The position numbers and the translations under genes were made by a program. A stretch of 64,000 nucleotides of DNA, taken from positions 1 to 64,000 of the forward strand of contig JALDRK010000015.1 in NCBI GenBank assembly GCA_031315915.1, in the 5' to 3' direction. Source of the DNA: Nitrospirales bacterium. Lineage in GTDB: Bacteria; Nitrospirota; Nitrospiria; Nitrospirales; UBA8639. Below the pieces are notes generated by a model. That model ran no database searches. It saw only the letters and a list, made by a program, of their open reading frames with translations, and was not told the origin of the DNA. This document shows positions 9,110 to 17,977 of the stretch, in pieces (position 1 is the stretch's first letter; every line of letters starts with the position of its first letter).

Positions 9110-11536
9110 CTATTTCATTTTCTCTTTTGTGCCTGGCCATTCTCCCTTGGGAAGGTTCTTTGTAATGAGGTCCCAATCAACATGTTGACTCCCTGGAGCA
9201 AGCTTCATGGGCTGAACCCTTGGTGCTTCTTTTCCTCTCCCCGCTTTTTCCATGACGGAAACCTTTTGAACGGCTTGACTCACCGACAGGCCTTGAAAGG
9301 TCTTCAGAAACTCTCGAGCTTCGGTTAATTTCTGCTTGAGTTCCGCACTTCCTTTCGCGTCGATCGCCTTTGAGATTTTTTTTATAGATTCAATCACGCG
9401 CGGTGGCAGGACCGGCTCCTGAGATTGTGATAAGCGCTCCAGCCCTTGTGCCTCTTTGAGCGTATGGCCGATGCGTGAAAAATGCTCGACGATGACCTGC
9501 CCGGCTTGGCGAGCCTTTGAATCCCCTATCAGCAAGATGGCCATCTCGGGACTATGACTATAGTAGGACTGCATCCAGTGGCGGCCCACGACGAGCGGCT
9601 TCATAACTGTGTCACGAAAGGCTCGAAGCCCATCCAAAGTGACGGCGTAATTCGGACTCGTTGCCATGGCCACTTTAGACGCCACACACAGGAACGGACC
9701 CGTGAGTATACCCATCCAGTTGTAGAGCAGAATGTCGCTTGTCAAAGATTTTGTGGTCCCGGAGAGATCTCCTAAGAGTGCGCCATAAAAACTTTGAAAA
9801 TCGGTATGCAGGAATCCCCACATATGGTTCCGGTAGATCGTAGCCAATGAAATTCTGTCGACGGCATTGGCGTCTTCGTAAACCGTTCGGCCTACATCTT
9901 CGTTTGGGATTCCGCCGACAAGATTGTCATCGTTCGGTGCGTCCAAAAGGTCGTTAATTGCTGCGGCAACGCGCCCCTCGTTCTGTTCGCCTAAACGACT
10001 GCCGGCAAGGATAAACCGCTCAACAGTGACCCCTATGTCAGATTGAGTCTGATTTGTGCAGATCGGCCAATCGCCCGGACCTTCGTCGGATCCTTCATCC
10101 TCTGTAAACTGCCCATCCGGACAAACTGAGAGGGCAAATGCATGGGCCCACCCTTCGGAAAAAGCCAGTCCCGTATCTTGCAGGAGCTCGTTCCAAGTAT
10201 GGGGTCCTCCGGGGGAAATCTCGTTTCCCCCAAAAGCATAGTACAGGAGGGCATGACCGTATTCATGCAGGATGACGTCAGGAACGTTTTCATGGCCGGC
10301 CTCAATATCCACCCGTTCAGCCACATCCCAATGTGTATACACTGCCGGATATTGCACCTCAACATGGCCAGGGTCTTGGCCACCTTCTGTGACAATGTGG
10401 TTCCAGCCGCGATTGATCACCGCAAACACCTGGGCAGCCTCGACGTTCGTCGTAAAAGTCTCTTGCCCGAAATCCACGATTGAATCCGCGGTTCTTGTCG
10501 AGGAGGCCCAATAATAACTACTGCCGGTAGTGTCCCGCACAGCAAAACTGTCATTCACCAGAGCCACCGAGTAGTAGACATCGTAACCTTGAAACGATGG
10601 GTCGATCATAGCCGACCATGCGCCCAGTTCATCCGTCACCGTCGTAGCGACAACTGCATGGTATCCTCCCGGCACAATCACAATAACGGTAATCAACACA
10701 TTGGCAAGGTGCGTGAAAACAGGATTTCCAAGCGTGTCTGTATACCAATCCTCGAACACCAAGTGGCCACTAACCCTAAGCAGTGGTACAGGAACTGCTC
10801 TTGGTTTCTGCAATAGACGGCTATCCTCGGTTTTGTCATCTTCACCCTTGTCAATAACATATGGCTGCATCGCGGCTGGTAGGCCGGATGGATGCGCTTG
10901 CCTCTGTTGAATCCCAGTATATGGCTTGATGTTCTTTTCGAGTTCTTGTGGGACGGGGACGGTGCTGTCCATCAAGAGTCGGATATTCGGCTGCTTCGGT
11001 TTCTTAGCCAACGCTTCCTGGAAGACCTGGTTTTTTTGTGAGACTTGAGTTCTGCGCAGTTCAACCGGCGTTGTAAGTCGCGGCTGACCTTTTTCGACGA
11101 CTTCGATGAGAACTCCTTTGCTCACCACACCCATTTTTCCATCCCGTTCAATTTGCAGTCCCGCTTCTATCCGATAAAGGCCATCCTGCTGCTGTGCAGG
11201 AATCTTAATTTCCACAGGCTGCGTCTCACCTTTCGCCAACCCCCTGAGGGCATACTCCTTACTCTGCCCCCCACGCCGTCCCGGTATGCCCTTTGTAGTC
11301 GTCCGAACGATCAGCGTGAGCTTCGCGACATCCTGATGCGCCCGAATTCGAACGGGAACACTAAACACACCCTTCTCTGGCTTGAGCCCGGCCAACTCCT
11401 CCATTTTGGGAAGCTGAAGCTGCACTGGCGGAGTGGGTGGTGTGGCTTGTGCAGCAAGAGACATGAGTAAAAACAGACTGCTGATCAACAAGCTTACACA
11501 CATAGGTTTTACTCGGTTCTTTGTCATCGGATTCAT
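9110..11536 (-). CDS. Large secreted metalloprotease-like protein (HEYGH)
   Basis: An 808-residue exported protein. The ATG at 11536 has a near-perfect AGGAGG 8 bases upstream and opens a clear signal peptide (CVSLLISSLFLLMSLAAQA); an upstream in-frame start at 11638 is unlikely. About residues 45-150 form a beta-rich domain, and 255-360 another carboxypeptidase-regulatory-like domain (VIVIVPGGYHAVVATTVTDE). Around 424-428 lies HEYGH, a zincin-type HExxH motif, followed by EGWAHAF near 462, which could supply a third ligand. The C-terminal 100 residues are helical. Proteolysis outside the cytoplasm is inferred from the motif only. The 3' end lies 37 bases from the next small gene. The gene just upstream (11638-12591) is likely cotranscribed. 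Confidence 0.75.
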   Translation of the reverse strand: MNPMTKNRVKPMCVSLLISSLFLLMSLAAQATPPTPPVQLQLPKMEELAGLKPEKGVFSVPVRIRAHQDVAKLTLIVRTTTKGIPGRRGGQSKEYALRGLAKGETQPVEIKIPAQQQDGLYRIEAGLQIERDGKMGVVSKGVLIEVVEKGQPRLTTPVELRRTQVSQKNQVFQEALAKKPKQPNIRLLMDSTVPVPQELEKNIKPYTGIQQRQAHPSGLPAAMQPYVIDKGEDDKTEDSRLLQKPRAVPVPLLRVSGHLVFEDWYTDTLGNPVFTHLANVLITVIVIVPGGYHAVVATTVTDELGAWSAMIDPSFQGYDVYYSVALVNDSFAVRDTTGSSYYWASSTRTADSIVDFGQETFTTNVEAAQVFAVINRGWNHIVTEGGQDPGHVEVQYPAVYTHWDVAERVDIEAGHENVPDVILHEYGHALLYYAFGGNEISPGGPHTWNELLQDTGLAFSEGWAHAFALSVCPDGQFTEDEGSDEGPGDWPICTNQTQSDIGVTVERFILAGSRLGEQNEGRVAAAINDLLDAPNDDNLVGGIPNEDVGRTVYEDANAVDRISLATIYRNHMWGFLHTDFQSFYGALLGDLSGTTKSLTSDILLYNWMGILTGPFLCVASKVAMATSPNYAVTLDGLRAFRDTVMKPLVVGRHWMQSYYSHSPEMAILLIGDSKARQAGQVIVEHFSRIGHTLKEAQGLERLSQSQEPVLPPRVIESIKKISKAIDAKGSAELKQKLTEAREFLKTFQGLSVSQAVQKVSVMEKAGRGKEAPRVQPMKLAPGSQHVDWDLITKNLPKGEWPGTKEKMK

Positions 11537-11637
11537 GGCTAACCTCCTGTTATCATGAAATACTCTCCGGTTGAAGACCGAATGAACGTCGTTCGGCCAT
11601 CTCCGAATAACCATGAGAAAATACAAGATGCCATCCA

Positions 11638-12591
11638 TTAATCACCGACAATCACGGCCCCACAAGGTTGCTTGATTCCTTGGCAAGCAATAGGAACGTT
11701 GACGTAGGTAGCCGAATCCGAGCCAACCGCTCTCCAGGTGCCGTCTGCGCGGAGAGACTGCAGATGAATCTTGATATAGGCGATCTTGCCGTCACTGTAC
11801 GGACTCAGATCGATTTCTCCCCAGTAGTGGGAATTATCCGAAGCACATCGTTTGCCGCCGGCTTTGGTCGCCAATAGGACATCATCATACGAAAAATATT
11901 CGATTTCGAGACGTGCACAGGCGCTGGCCACATGATTGAGATGGAGCCTTCCAGTCACTCTTGGCGTCACTTCGCCCCCGCTCCAAGACCAGGCCACATC
12001 ACCCGATTTCGTCGGAGCCCCTGCAACAAAGGACTCCCCTCCAAAATCGAAGCCGTCCTCCGTAATTTTCACTTTGTTATGCAGTGTATTCATTTTCACG
12101 GTTTTGGAGCCGATGATCGTCCAATCCTGACTGGCGGTCTTCTTTTCAATAGATACCTTGACTTCATCTATTTTATTGCTTCCATAGGGATTCCCATTAT
12201 CATCGTAGGGAATGAGATTAATCTCCCACCGTAATCGCTTCCCACTGTCTGCACATTTCGCACCGCCATATTTGGTTGTCAGAAACAAGTGTGCCCCTCC
12301 ATACAAGTCCATCCGCATCCGCCCACACAGTCCCTCGGCATCATGCAAATCCAGATCCCCATGAACAGAAGGCTGCATTCGTCCCTCTGACATCCCCCAG
12401 GTCAACCAGCCATCGAATTCGAACTTCGATTCTTTGATTTTGACCCAAGAGATGCCAATGGATTGGGTATACCCGGTTGAGGGCAATCCGCCAAGACCAA
12501 CTAGGAAAACGAAAAAGCCCGATACCAGGACATAAAAAACCTTTGAGCGAAGTCGTTGTTGATCCTTAAAGGATTGGTGTTCCTGATCCAT
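11638..12591 (-). CDS. Secreted protein with two internal repeats
   Basis: A 317-residue exported protein of unrecognised family. GGAGGAAATC before ATG 12591 supports this start over an upstream one at 12747. A basic N-terminus and hydrophobic stretch (VFYVLVSGFFVFLVGLGG) give a signal peptide or anchor. The rest is two related beta-rich repeats of about 115 residues. Each has a Gly-Trp/Ser-rich start, a V.G.L.L..A...C.R...  core, an LL/LTTK.GG..C pattern, a W-EI-L-PY turn and a closing strand. Repeat 1 is about residues 60-180, repeat 2 about 190-305. The conserved Cys pairs suggest disulfides. It ends 101 bases before the HEYGH protein start, suggesting a shared transcript. Confidence 0.7.
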   Translation of the reverse strand: MDQEHQSFKDQQRLRSKVFYVLVSGFFVFLVGLGGLPSTGYTQSIGISWVKIKESKFEFDGWLTWGMSEGRMQPSVHGDLDLHDAEGLCGRMRMDLYGGAHLFLTTKYGGAKCADSGKRLRWEINLIPYDDNGNPYGSNKIDEVKVSIEKKTASQDWTIIGSKTVKMNTLHNKVKITEDGFDFGGESFVAGAPTKSGDVAWSWSGGEVTPRVTGRLHLNHVASACARLEIEYFSYDDVLLATKAGGKRCASDNSHYWGEIDLSPYSDGKIAYIKIHLQSLRADGTWRAVGSDSATYVNVPIACQGIKQPCGAVIVGD

Positions 12592-13500
12592 GATTTCCTC
12601 CCTTGTTTGGCATTGGCCGGTTGGTTGTTCTTGAAGACATGGCTCACTCCACACCACGCTACTGAAAAACCCCATTTCAAGGGTGGCTGCTCTGCAAAAA
12701 TATCGAGATGCATTCCCTGTGCAGCCCAACATTCGCACTCCGAGCAACGGTTTTTTGGCAATTTGGGGGATCTCTTCTGATTCGGAAGTACACGCGGTGT
12801 TGTACTCCTAAGTCATAAGCAATCATCAGACCATAAGAGATCTTCCCCCGATCCGAGACTAGAACCCGATGATAAACCTATCGAATTCCACATATTCGTT
12901 TTCCCAAAAGCAGAAATAACAATTACCTTCAGCACATCTTGAAGGTCTCCACTGTATCCATTCGGATAGAATCGTTATCAAAAAATATTCCAGACCCTGC
13001 TCTGAAGAATGAATAGGCCTAGAAACTCAAATGCTGTGGGGGAAGCATCGGGGAAACGGAGAAAGCTTTTTGGATAAGATCAGCAAGGCAGCATGTCTTA
13101 AGGAATTAGTTAAAGCATTGTTGCGCTCAGAAGGGTCGGTTGCCAGTTTTTCGGGCTTTATCACTGGGGCAAATCAGGCCTGATCTGTCTTTTGTGCATG
13201 ATTCTCCAAAATTCGCAATCAGGCTTCACGCACTAACCTCACAGTCGGTTCATTGAATGTACATTGGTCGCTGGAACAATGGATAGTAATATGAAAATAA
13301 ATTTTCTCATAACCTCTTTCTCTGGTGAACCCATTATATAGAATTCTGACTATTTCTAAGGACTTCCTTTGCATCAAGAAAAAACATTGCCGATCAGCTT
13401 TGATCCTTTTCAATTCCGACAATGAATGTTCTTTTGACTATGAATTATCGTAGGTTAAGGATGGCCTATCAGCCACTCCTGACCTCTTGCCTCTGAAGCA
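12592..13500. other. 900-base region with no convincing gene; possible signal-peptide remnant
   Basis: AT-richer spacer in the exported-protein cluster. The only suggestive item is a minus-strand ATG at 13310 with GAAAGAGG upstream. It reads MRKFIFILLSIVPATNVHS, a signal-peptide-like start that stops after 23 residues (13239). This may be the remnant of another secreted gene. A longer 67-codon minus frame (13219-13422) overlaps it but needs a TTG start. Nothing else is supported. Confidence 0.35.
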
Positions 13501-14112
13501 TTATTTCTTGATGCACACATTACCAATACAGCATTGAACATTCCCTCCAATGGAGAATGAGGCAATGGAAGCTCCCAGATTAGTGCGCATTGCCAGCGTG
13601 CCCACAATAAAGTTGCCTCCTCCAGGTACTGCGGTCACATGAATCTAGGCATTCCCCAGTATCTTCTAATGGAGCTGAGAAAGCCATCCCTGCAACACGC
13701 GTTTTTGACCATTGACCTTAAAATTTTCAATATAGGCTCCTCCGTGTTTTCTGCGAATCGCAAACCAAACGTTTTGAACCGGCAAGGTGGGTGTGACTTG
13801 TGCATTGATCGAGTATGGTTTCAATGATGGAGTTCCTCCCACAAGAATGTTGGAAGAAACTACCTCGGCAACCCGGCCCGCTTGGTGAAAAGGCTGATTA
13901 TTGTTGACATAGAATTGCCTGAGAGTAGTCACAGAATGCTTGGCATTCACAGTATCCCCGACATGATACTTGGTGTCTGCTGCCGGTCCACTAATGTCAT
14001 AGCATTGGGTCTCCGCATAACTGGCAGATTCACTGAGAGCCAAAACCAAGGCTCCCAGTGCCGTCACCGCGAGACTCGAGATGATTGATTATTTGCGTTG
14101 AATGGTTTTCAT
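13501..14112 (-). pseudogene. Secreted protein gene with three in-frame stops
   Basis: ATG 14112 has GGAGG 7 bases upstream and reads MKTIQRK, TAA (14089-14091), then SIISSLAVTALGALVLALSESASYA, a signal peptide. The same frame runs on to QGWLSQLH, TAG (13666-13668), KILGNA, TAG (13645-13647), and then IHVTAVPGGGNFIVGTLAM...CCIGNVCIKK to a final TAA at 13501. The 203-codon frame is otherwise open and protein-like throughout, including a Cys-containing C-terminus. Each internal stop is one C-to-T change from a Gln codon. A GTG at 14067 could start a shortened product without a full signal peptide. Most likely a recent pseudogene. Family not recognised. Confidence 0.65.
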
Positions 14113-14255
14113 GGCACTACCTCCGTCTATTCCCTGCCCTTTGATCCTGAATCGTCAGGTATCGAGCAGAGTGAAACCCCTGATGACCTTTCATAAACCA
14201 ATAAATTCGGCTGGCAGATTCAATCTTTGAAGTTTTTGGGGATGTCAGGTCGCCT

Positions 14256-14684
14256 TCAGTCGTCAAATTCCAGATTGAGCTTCTTATCCACGGCGGTGGC
14301 GATGAGCCCTTTTGTTTTGTACAAGGCATTTTTCCCTTTCTCGTATTTAGAGCGCAGGTGATGGGTCAAAGCACACCCAGCGTTAGTTTCAATTGCCTTG
14401 GTCGTCTTTTTCCCAGCTCCTACCGTGAAGGAATCGTCGTACACCGTATTCCATGAGCCGGTTGAGGTCTTGGCTTCCACGCTCTTGACCGTAATGGTCA
14501 TATTCATGTCATTGTCGAACGTCACAGTCAGGCCGCAACCTGCACTGGCCGGTCCCGTCACTCCCCCTCTCCCAAACAGGGTCAAAACCAAAATTCCCGT
14601 GACTCTCAAACGCCCTTTCCGCAAACCTTTTCCCCTAAGACTCACTTTTCCATCGTTTGAATGATTCACCTCGAATCGATTCAT
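14256..14684 (-). CDS. Small secreted protein
   Basis: A 142-residue product. AGAGGA 5 bases before ATG 14684 supports this start over 14726. A long basic N-region precedes a hydrophobic stretch (VTGILVLTLFGRGGVTGPASAG) that looks like a signal peptide. The mature part CGLTVTFDNDMNMTITVKSVEAKT... has alternating strands and two Cys that may form a disulfide, resembling a small beta-sandwich. Family unknown. It is the rightmost member of the minus-strand exported cluster. Confidence 0.6.
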   Translation of the reverse strand: MNRFEVNHSNDGKVSLRGKGLRKGRLRVTGILVLTLFGRGGVTGPASAGCGLTVTFDNDMNMTITVKSVEAKTSTGSWNTVYDDSFTVGAGKKTTKAIETNAGCALTHHLRSKYEKGKNALYKTKGLIATAVDKKLNLEFDD

Positions 14685-15359
14685 CGTGTTCCTCTCTTCC
14701 TCCCATCTTGTTAAATATCTCTCCAAGGTTCCGACAGATTAAAAACTCTTGGCGATATCGACATCCTTGTTCTCACATCTTGTACGACACCAAGAATGTC
14801 TGTGATGATTTATTACATCATGGCTCTCCACGGTTCGGCATCGATCCGCCGGATGCCGATTAAGGGATATTGATTTGAATGGTATCTCCGGATTTAATTT
14901 TCACTCGGAGGGAAAGAGTGCGCAGAATCAATCTAGGCAACACTCTACAGGCGTAAAGCAAGCATACGACAAGACATGACGCCGAGTTTGGGAGAAATAG
15001 CCTGCACTTGATTGGCCACCGTATGTTCGCTCGTGCGGCATTTCCGCGCAATATCACTGTTCGTGGAACCGGCAATCAGATGAGTCAAAAACCACGAGCG
15101 GAAAGGGAGCGGCACACTCCAAGAAGTCTTTCAGTCATGTTCCTTCGTCGTTTTAATTCTATATCCGACTTCCATCAGACCGACTCAATTCTTTGTATTT
15201 TATCGACACGCTCAAAACGGGTGGAAGAAAAATTGGGGAAATCACGTTCGTTTTTTTAACCGCCTTCAAAACGGCCACAGCGGGCCTATGGCATTTTTTA
15301 CTTTTTTCGTGAAGCCTTTACAAAAGAAATCAATTTATCCGGCCTATTATTAAAAAACC
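14685..15359. other. Spacer left of the insertion sequence
   Basis: No convincing gene. A minus-strand frame of 71 codons (14860-15075) ends with a protein-like tail, LRVKIKSGDTIQINIP, that could be the 3' end of a lost gene, but no start or ribosome site supports it. The region ends at the left inverted repeat of the ISL3-type element. Confidence 0.35.
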
Positions 15360-16358
15360 TGGCTCTTCAAAAAATCGTGTGGGTTGATCCCTTGGTTTTT
15401 GATAGGCTTGGTTCTCTCGAAGGAGGGATCAAGCCATGCGCGATATCGAACTCTATCGGGCTATCCTGGGACTTCAGGAGCCCTGGATGGTTATGAACAA
15501 CGTCGAACTGGATATGCCGGGACAACAGGTGGTAGTCACCGTGGATTCCGGCCCAGGACCATTTCCCTGTCCGATCTGTCAGACACCGGCGCTGGGCTAC
15601 GATCGGAAGCTTCGGCGATGGCGACATCTCGATACCTGTCAATTCACGACCATCATTCAGGCGGAGGTGCCTCGGGTGCAGTGCTCGACGCACGGGGTCA
15701 AACAACTGGCGATCCCCTGGGCAAAACCGGGGAGTCGGGTCACGGCGCCGTTCGAGCAGCTGGCGATCGACCTGCTCCGCGAGTGTGCGGTCAAAGGGGC
15801 CGCCAAGATGTTGCGGATCTCCTGGGCGGAAGCCTGGGGCATCAAGCGCCGCGCAGTGGCGCGGGGCCTGGCCCGTCGGCGGGCGGAGCATCGCACGCTC
15901 AAGCAGAGCGGGGAGACGCGGCTCACCGGCACCAAGTACCGGTGGCTGATGCGCCAGCAGGAGATGACAGCCGAGCAGCATGACGCGTTCCGGACCTTGC
16001 AACGCAGCGACCTCAAAGTCGCCCGGGCTTGGCTGCTCAAGGAGCAGTTCCGCCAGTTCTGGGACTATACCTACCTGGGCGCGGCCCAGAAGTTTTTTGC
16101 CCGCTGGTTCTGGCGGGCGACGCATAGTCGGTTAAAACCCATGACCGCCGTGGCCAAACGCCTGAAATGCCATCTGGCGAATGTCTTGACGTACTTGAAC
16201 CACGGCATCACCAATGCGGGGCTGGAAACCGTCAACAGCACCATTCAATGGGTCAAGAAGATGGCGCGCGGCTACCGCAACGTGGAGAACTTCAAGACCG
16301 CCATCTCTTTTCACTGTGGAGGCCTGAATCTTTACCCACCCCAAAGTTGGTAGAGCCA
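15360..16358 (+). mobile_element. ISL3-family insertion sequence, internally deleted
   Basis: The ends form imperfect inverted repeats: the left begins TGGCTCT...GTGTGGGTT (15360-15386) and the right end, reverse-complemented, begins TGGCTCTACCAA...GGTGGGT (16332-16358). Flanks are AAAAAACC (15352-15359) and AAAAAACT (16359-16366). They match in 7 of 8 bases, consistent with the 8-bp target duplication of ISL3 elements. The element is only 1.0 kb, against about 1.3-1.5 kb for the family, because the transposase is internally deleted. Confidence 0.8.
15436..16353 (+). CDS. ISL3-family transposase, internally deleted
   Basis: A 305-residue product; intact ISL3 transposases are about 400 or more. 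The N-terminal zinc-finger region (CPICQTPALGYDRKLRRWRHLDT) and the helix-turn-helix part (AAKMLRISWAEAWGIKRRAVARGL) are present. So is the C-terminal conserved part (LTGTKYRWL...NHGITNAGLETVNSTIQWVKK...GYRNVENFKTAI). The family's central segment, with the GIDE/D-M-W-P catalytic Asp region, is missing between RRRAEH and RTLKQSGE, an in-frame loss of roughly 100 residues. GGAGGG lies 8 bases before the ATG. The protein should be inactive, though it could bind the ends and be mobilised in trans. Confidence 0.85.
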   Translation: MRDIELYRAILGLQEPWMVMNNVELDMPGQQVVVTVDSGPGPFPCPICQTPALGYDRKLRRWRHLDTCQFTTIIQAEVPRVQCSTHGVKQLAIPWAKPGSRVTAPFEQLAIDLLRECAVKGAAKMLRISWAEAWGIKRRAVARGLARRRAEHRTLKQSGETRLTGTKYRWLMRQQEMTAEQHDAFRTLQRSDLKVARAWLLKEQFRQFWDYTYLGAAQKFFARWFWRATHSRLKPMTAVAKRLKCHLANVLTYLNHGITNAGLETVNSTIQWVKKMARGYRNVENFKTAISFHCGGLNLYPPQSW

Positions 16359-16408
16359 AAAAAACTATTGTTGACCGGGGATAATCTCGATGAGGAAATT
16401 TTTCAGTT

Positions 16409-17977
16409 TTAATGAGTTCCGTGTCCCCCGCCACCAGGGGTTTCGATAATCAATTGATCCCCGTCATCGACAGTGAAGGAACATTTTCCATCAACCGTCT
16501 TTTCAGCTCCTTTTTGTTTAAGGCGATTTCTTCCTGGTTGTCCGGGGGCGCCGCCTGCCAGGCCATAGGGTCTGCCGACCCGCCGATCGGACAGCAGGGT
16601 AATTTCAGCAGGTTGCATAAATTCGTACCTCCGCACAATTCCGTCTCCACCCCGTTGCTGTCCATTGCCTCCAGACCCATCCCGCAAGGTGTAACAAGAA
16701 ATTCGGAATGGATAGGCATATTCCACGGCCTCCACCGGCGTGTTGAGGGTATTGGTCATATGCGAGTGACGACCGCTTGTCCCATGTGATCGGGGGCCCG
16801 CGCCCATTCCGCCGCCAATGGTTTCATAATACGCAAAGGGTCGGCCATGGCGTTGATCCCATCCTCCGATCGTCAAATTATTCATGGTGCCCTGGCTGGC
16901 GGCCGGAATGCGTTCAGGACAGGCTTGCGCGAACGCTCCCAGTAAAACATCCACAATTCGCTGAGACGTTTCCACATTCCCGGCCGCCACGGCTGCGGGG
17001 CGACGGGCATTCACCAATGTCCCTTCAGGGGCGACAATATGAATGGGCCGCAAGCATCCGCTGTTCGCCGGAATGTCCAATCCCAACACACACCGAAACA
17101 CATACGCCACGGACGACAGGGTGACCGGATAGACGGCATTGATGCTGCCAGGCCGTTGCGCGTCCGTTCCGGAAAAGTCGACGATGGCTTCTTCCCCGTC
17201 AATCGTGATGACCACTCGGATGACGGCCAGCTCTTCCGAAAATCCGTCGTTATCCAAGGCATCCTCAAATCGGTAACACCCATCGGGCAACCGGCCGATC
17301 AATTGACGGGTCATCCGCTCGCTGTATCGAAGCAACGCTTCCATATCGGCAATCAGAGTCGACACGCCAAACCGTTGGGCCAATCCCATCATCCGTTCGA
17401 TTCCAATCCGGTTGGCCGCCAACTGGGCTTGCAGATCTCCCGACCGTTCATCCGGTGTACGGACATTGGCCAGGAACAGGCGCCACACATCCTCATTCTT
17501 TTTCCCGGCAACCATAAGTTTTACCGGAGGAACGATAAGGCCCTCCTGAAAAATTTCCTGTGATAAGGGCATGGAGCCGGCTGACATGCCTCCGATATCG
17601 GCATGATGCGCTCGGTTGGCCACAAAACCCAACAGCGTAGCTTCATGGTCGTTCTGCACGAAAACCGGGGAAACAACCGTCAGATCGGGAAGATGGGTGC
17701 CTCCGCGATAGGGATCATTCACCATGGCGACATCGCCGGGATGAAACGTGATGGATTCCAGGCAGGCGCGAACGGAAAGCGGCATGGCCCCCAAATGGAC
17801 GGGAATGTGGGCTGCCTGAGCCACGAGATTTCCCAAGGCATCGAAGACCGCGCAGGAAAAATCGCAGCGCTCTTTAATGTTGGGCGAAAACGCGGCCCGC
17901 TGAAGGCGAGCGCCCATTTCCTCAGCCACCGATACCAGCCGGTGTTTCATGATTTCCGTGCGAATGGGATCATCCAT
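16409..17977 (-). CDS. hyuB: Hydantoinase B / 5-oxoprolinase C-terminal-type subunit
   Basis: A 522-residue HyuB-family protein, the partner of HyuA in ATP-dependent hydantoinase, 5-oxoprolinase or acetone-carboxylase-like enzymes. Family landmarks: the opening MDDPIRTEIMKHRLVSVAEEMG, ERCDFSCAVFD, HIPVHLGAMP, a VNDPYRGGTHLPDLTV block and a glycine-rich C-terminus (ETIGGGMGAGP, DGSGGNGQQRGGDG, TPGGGGHG). GGAGGTTCAG before ATG 17977 fixes the start. That ATG overlaps by 8 bases the original stop of hyuA, implying translational coupling. The substrate cannot be told from sequence. Confidence 0.92.
   Translation of the reverse strand: MDDPIRTEIMKHRLVSVAEEMGARLQRAAFSPNIKERCDFSCAVFDALGNLVAQAAHIPVHLGAMPLSVRACLESITFHPGDVAMVNDPYRGGTHLPDLTVVSPVFVQNDHEATLLGFVANRAHHADIGGMSAGSMPLSQEIFQEGLIVPPVKLMVAGKKNEDVWRLFLANVRTPDERSGDLQAQLAANRIGIERMMGLAQRFGVSTLIADMEALLRYSERMTRQLIGRLPDGCYRFEDALDNDGFSEELAVIRVVITIDGEEAIVDFSGTDAQRPGSINAVYPVTLSSVAYVFRCVLGLDIPANSGCLRPIHIVAPEGTLVNARRPAAVAAGNVETSQRIVDVLLGAFAQACPERIPAASQGTMNNLTIGGWDQRHGRPFAYYETIGGGMGAGPRSHGTSGRHSHMTNTLNTPVEAVEYAYPFRISCYTLRDGSGGNGQQRGGDGIVRRYEFMQPAEITLLSDRRVGRPYGLAGGAPGQPGRNRLKQKGAEKTVDGKCSFTVDDGDQLIIETPGGGGHGTH

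Noticed and set aside
13219..13422. Minus-strand ORF of 67 codons
   Set aside because: Needs a TTG start without a ribosome site; an overlapping signal-peptide frame is more convincing.
15384..15983. Plus-strand ORF of 199 codons inside the IS
   Set aside because: Shadow frame of the transposase, which has clear family motifs in the 15436 frame.
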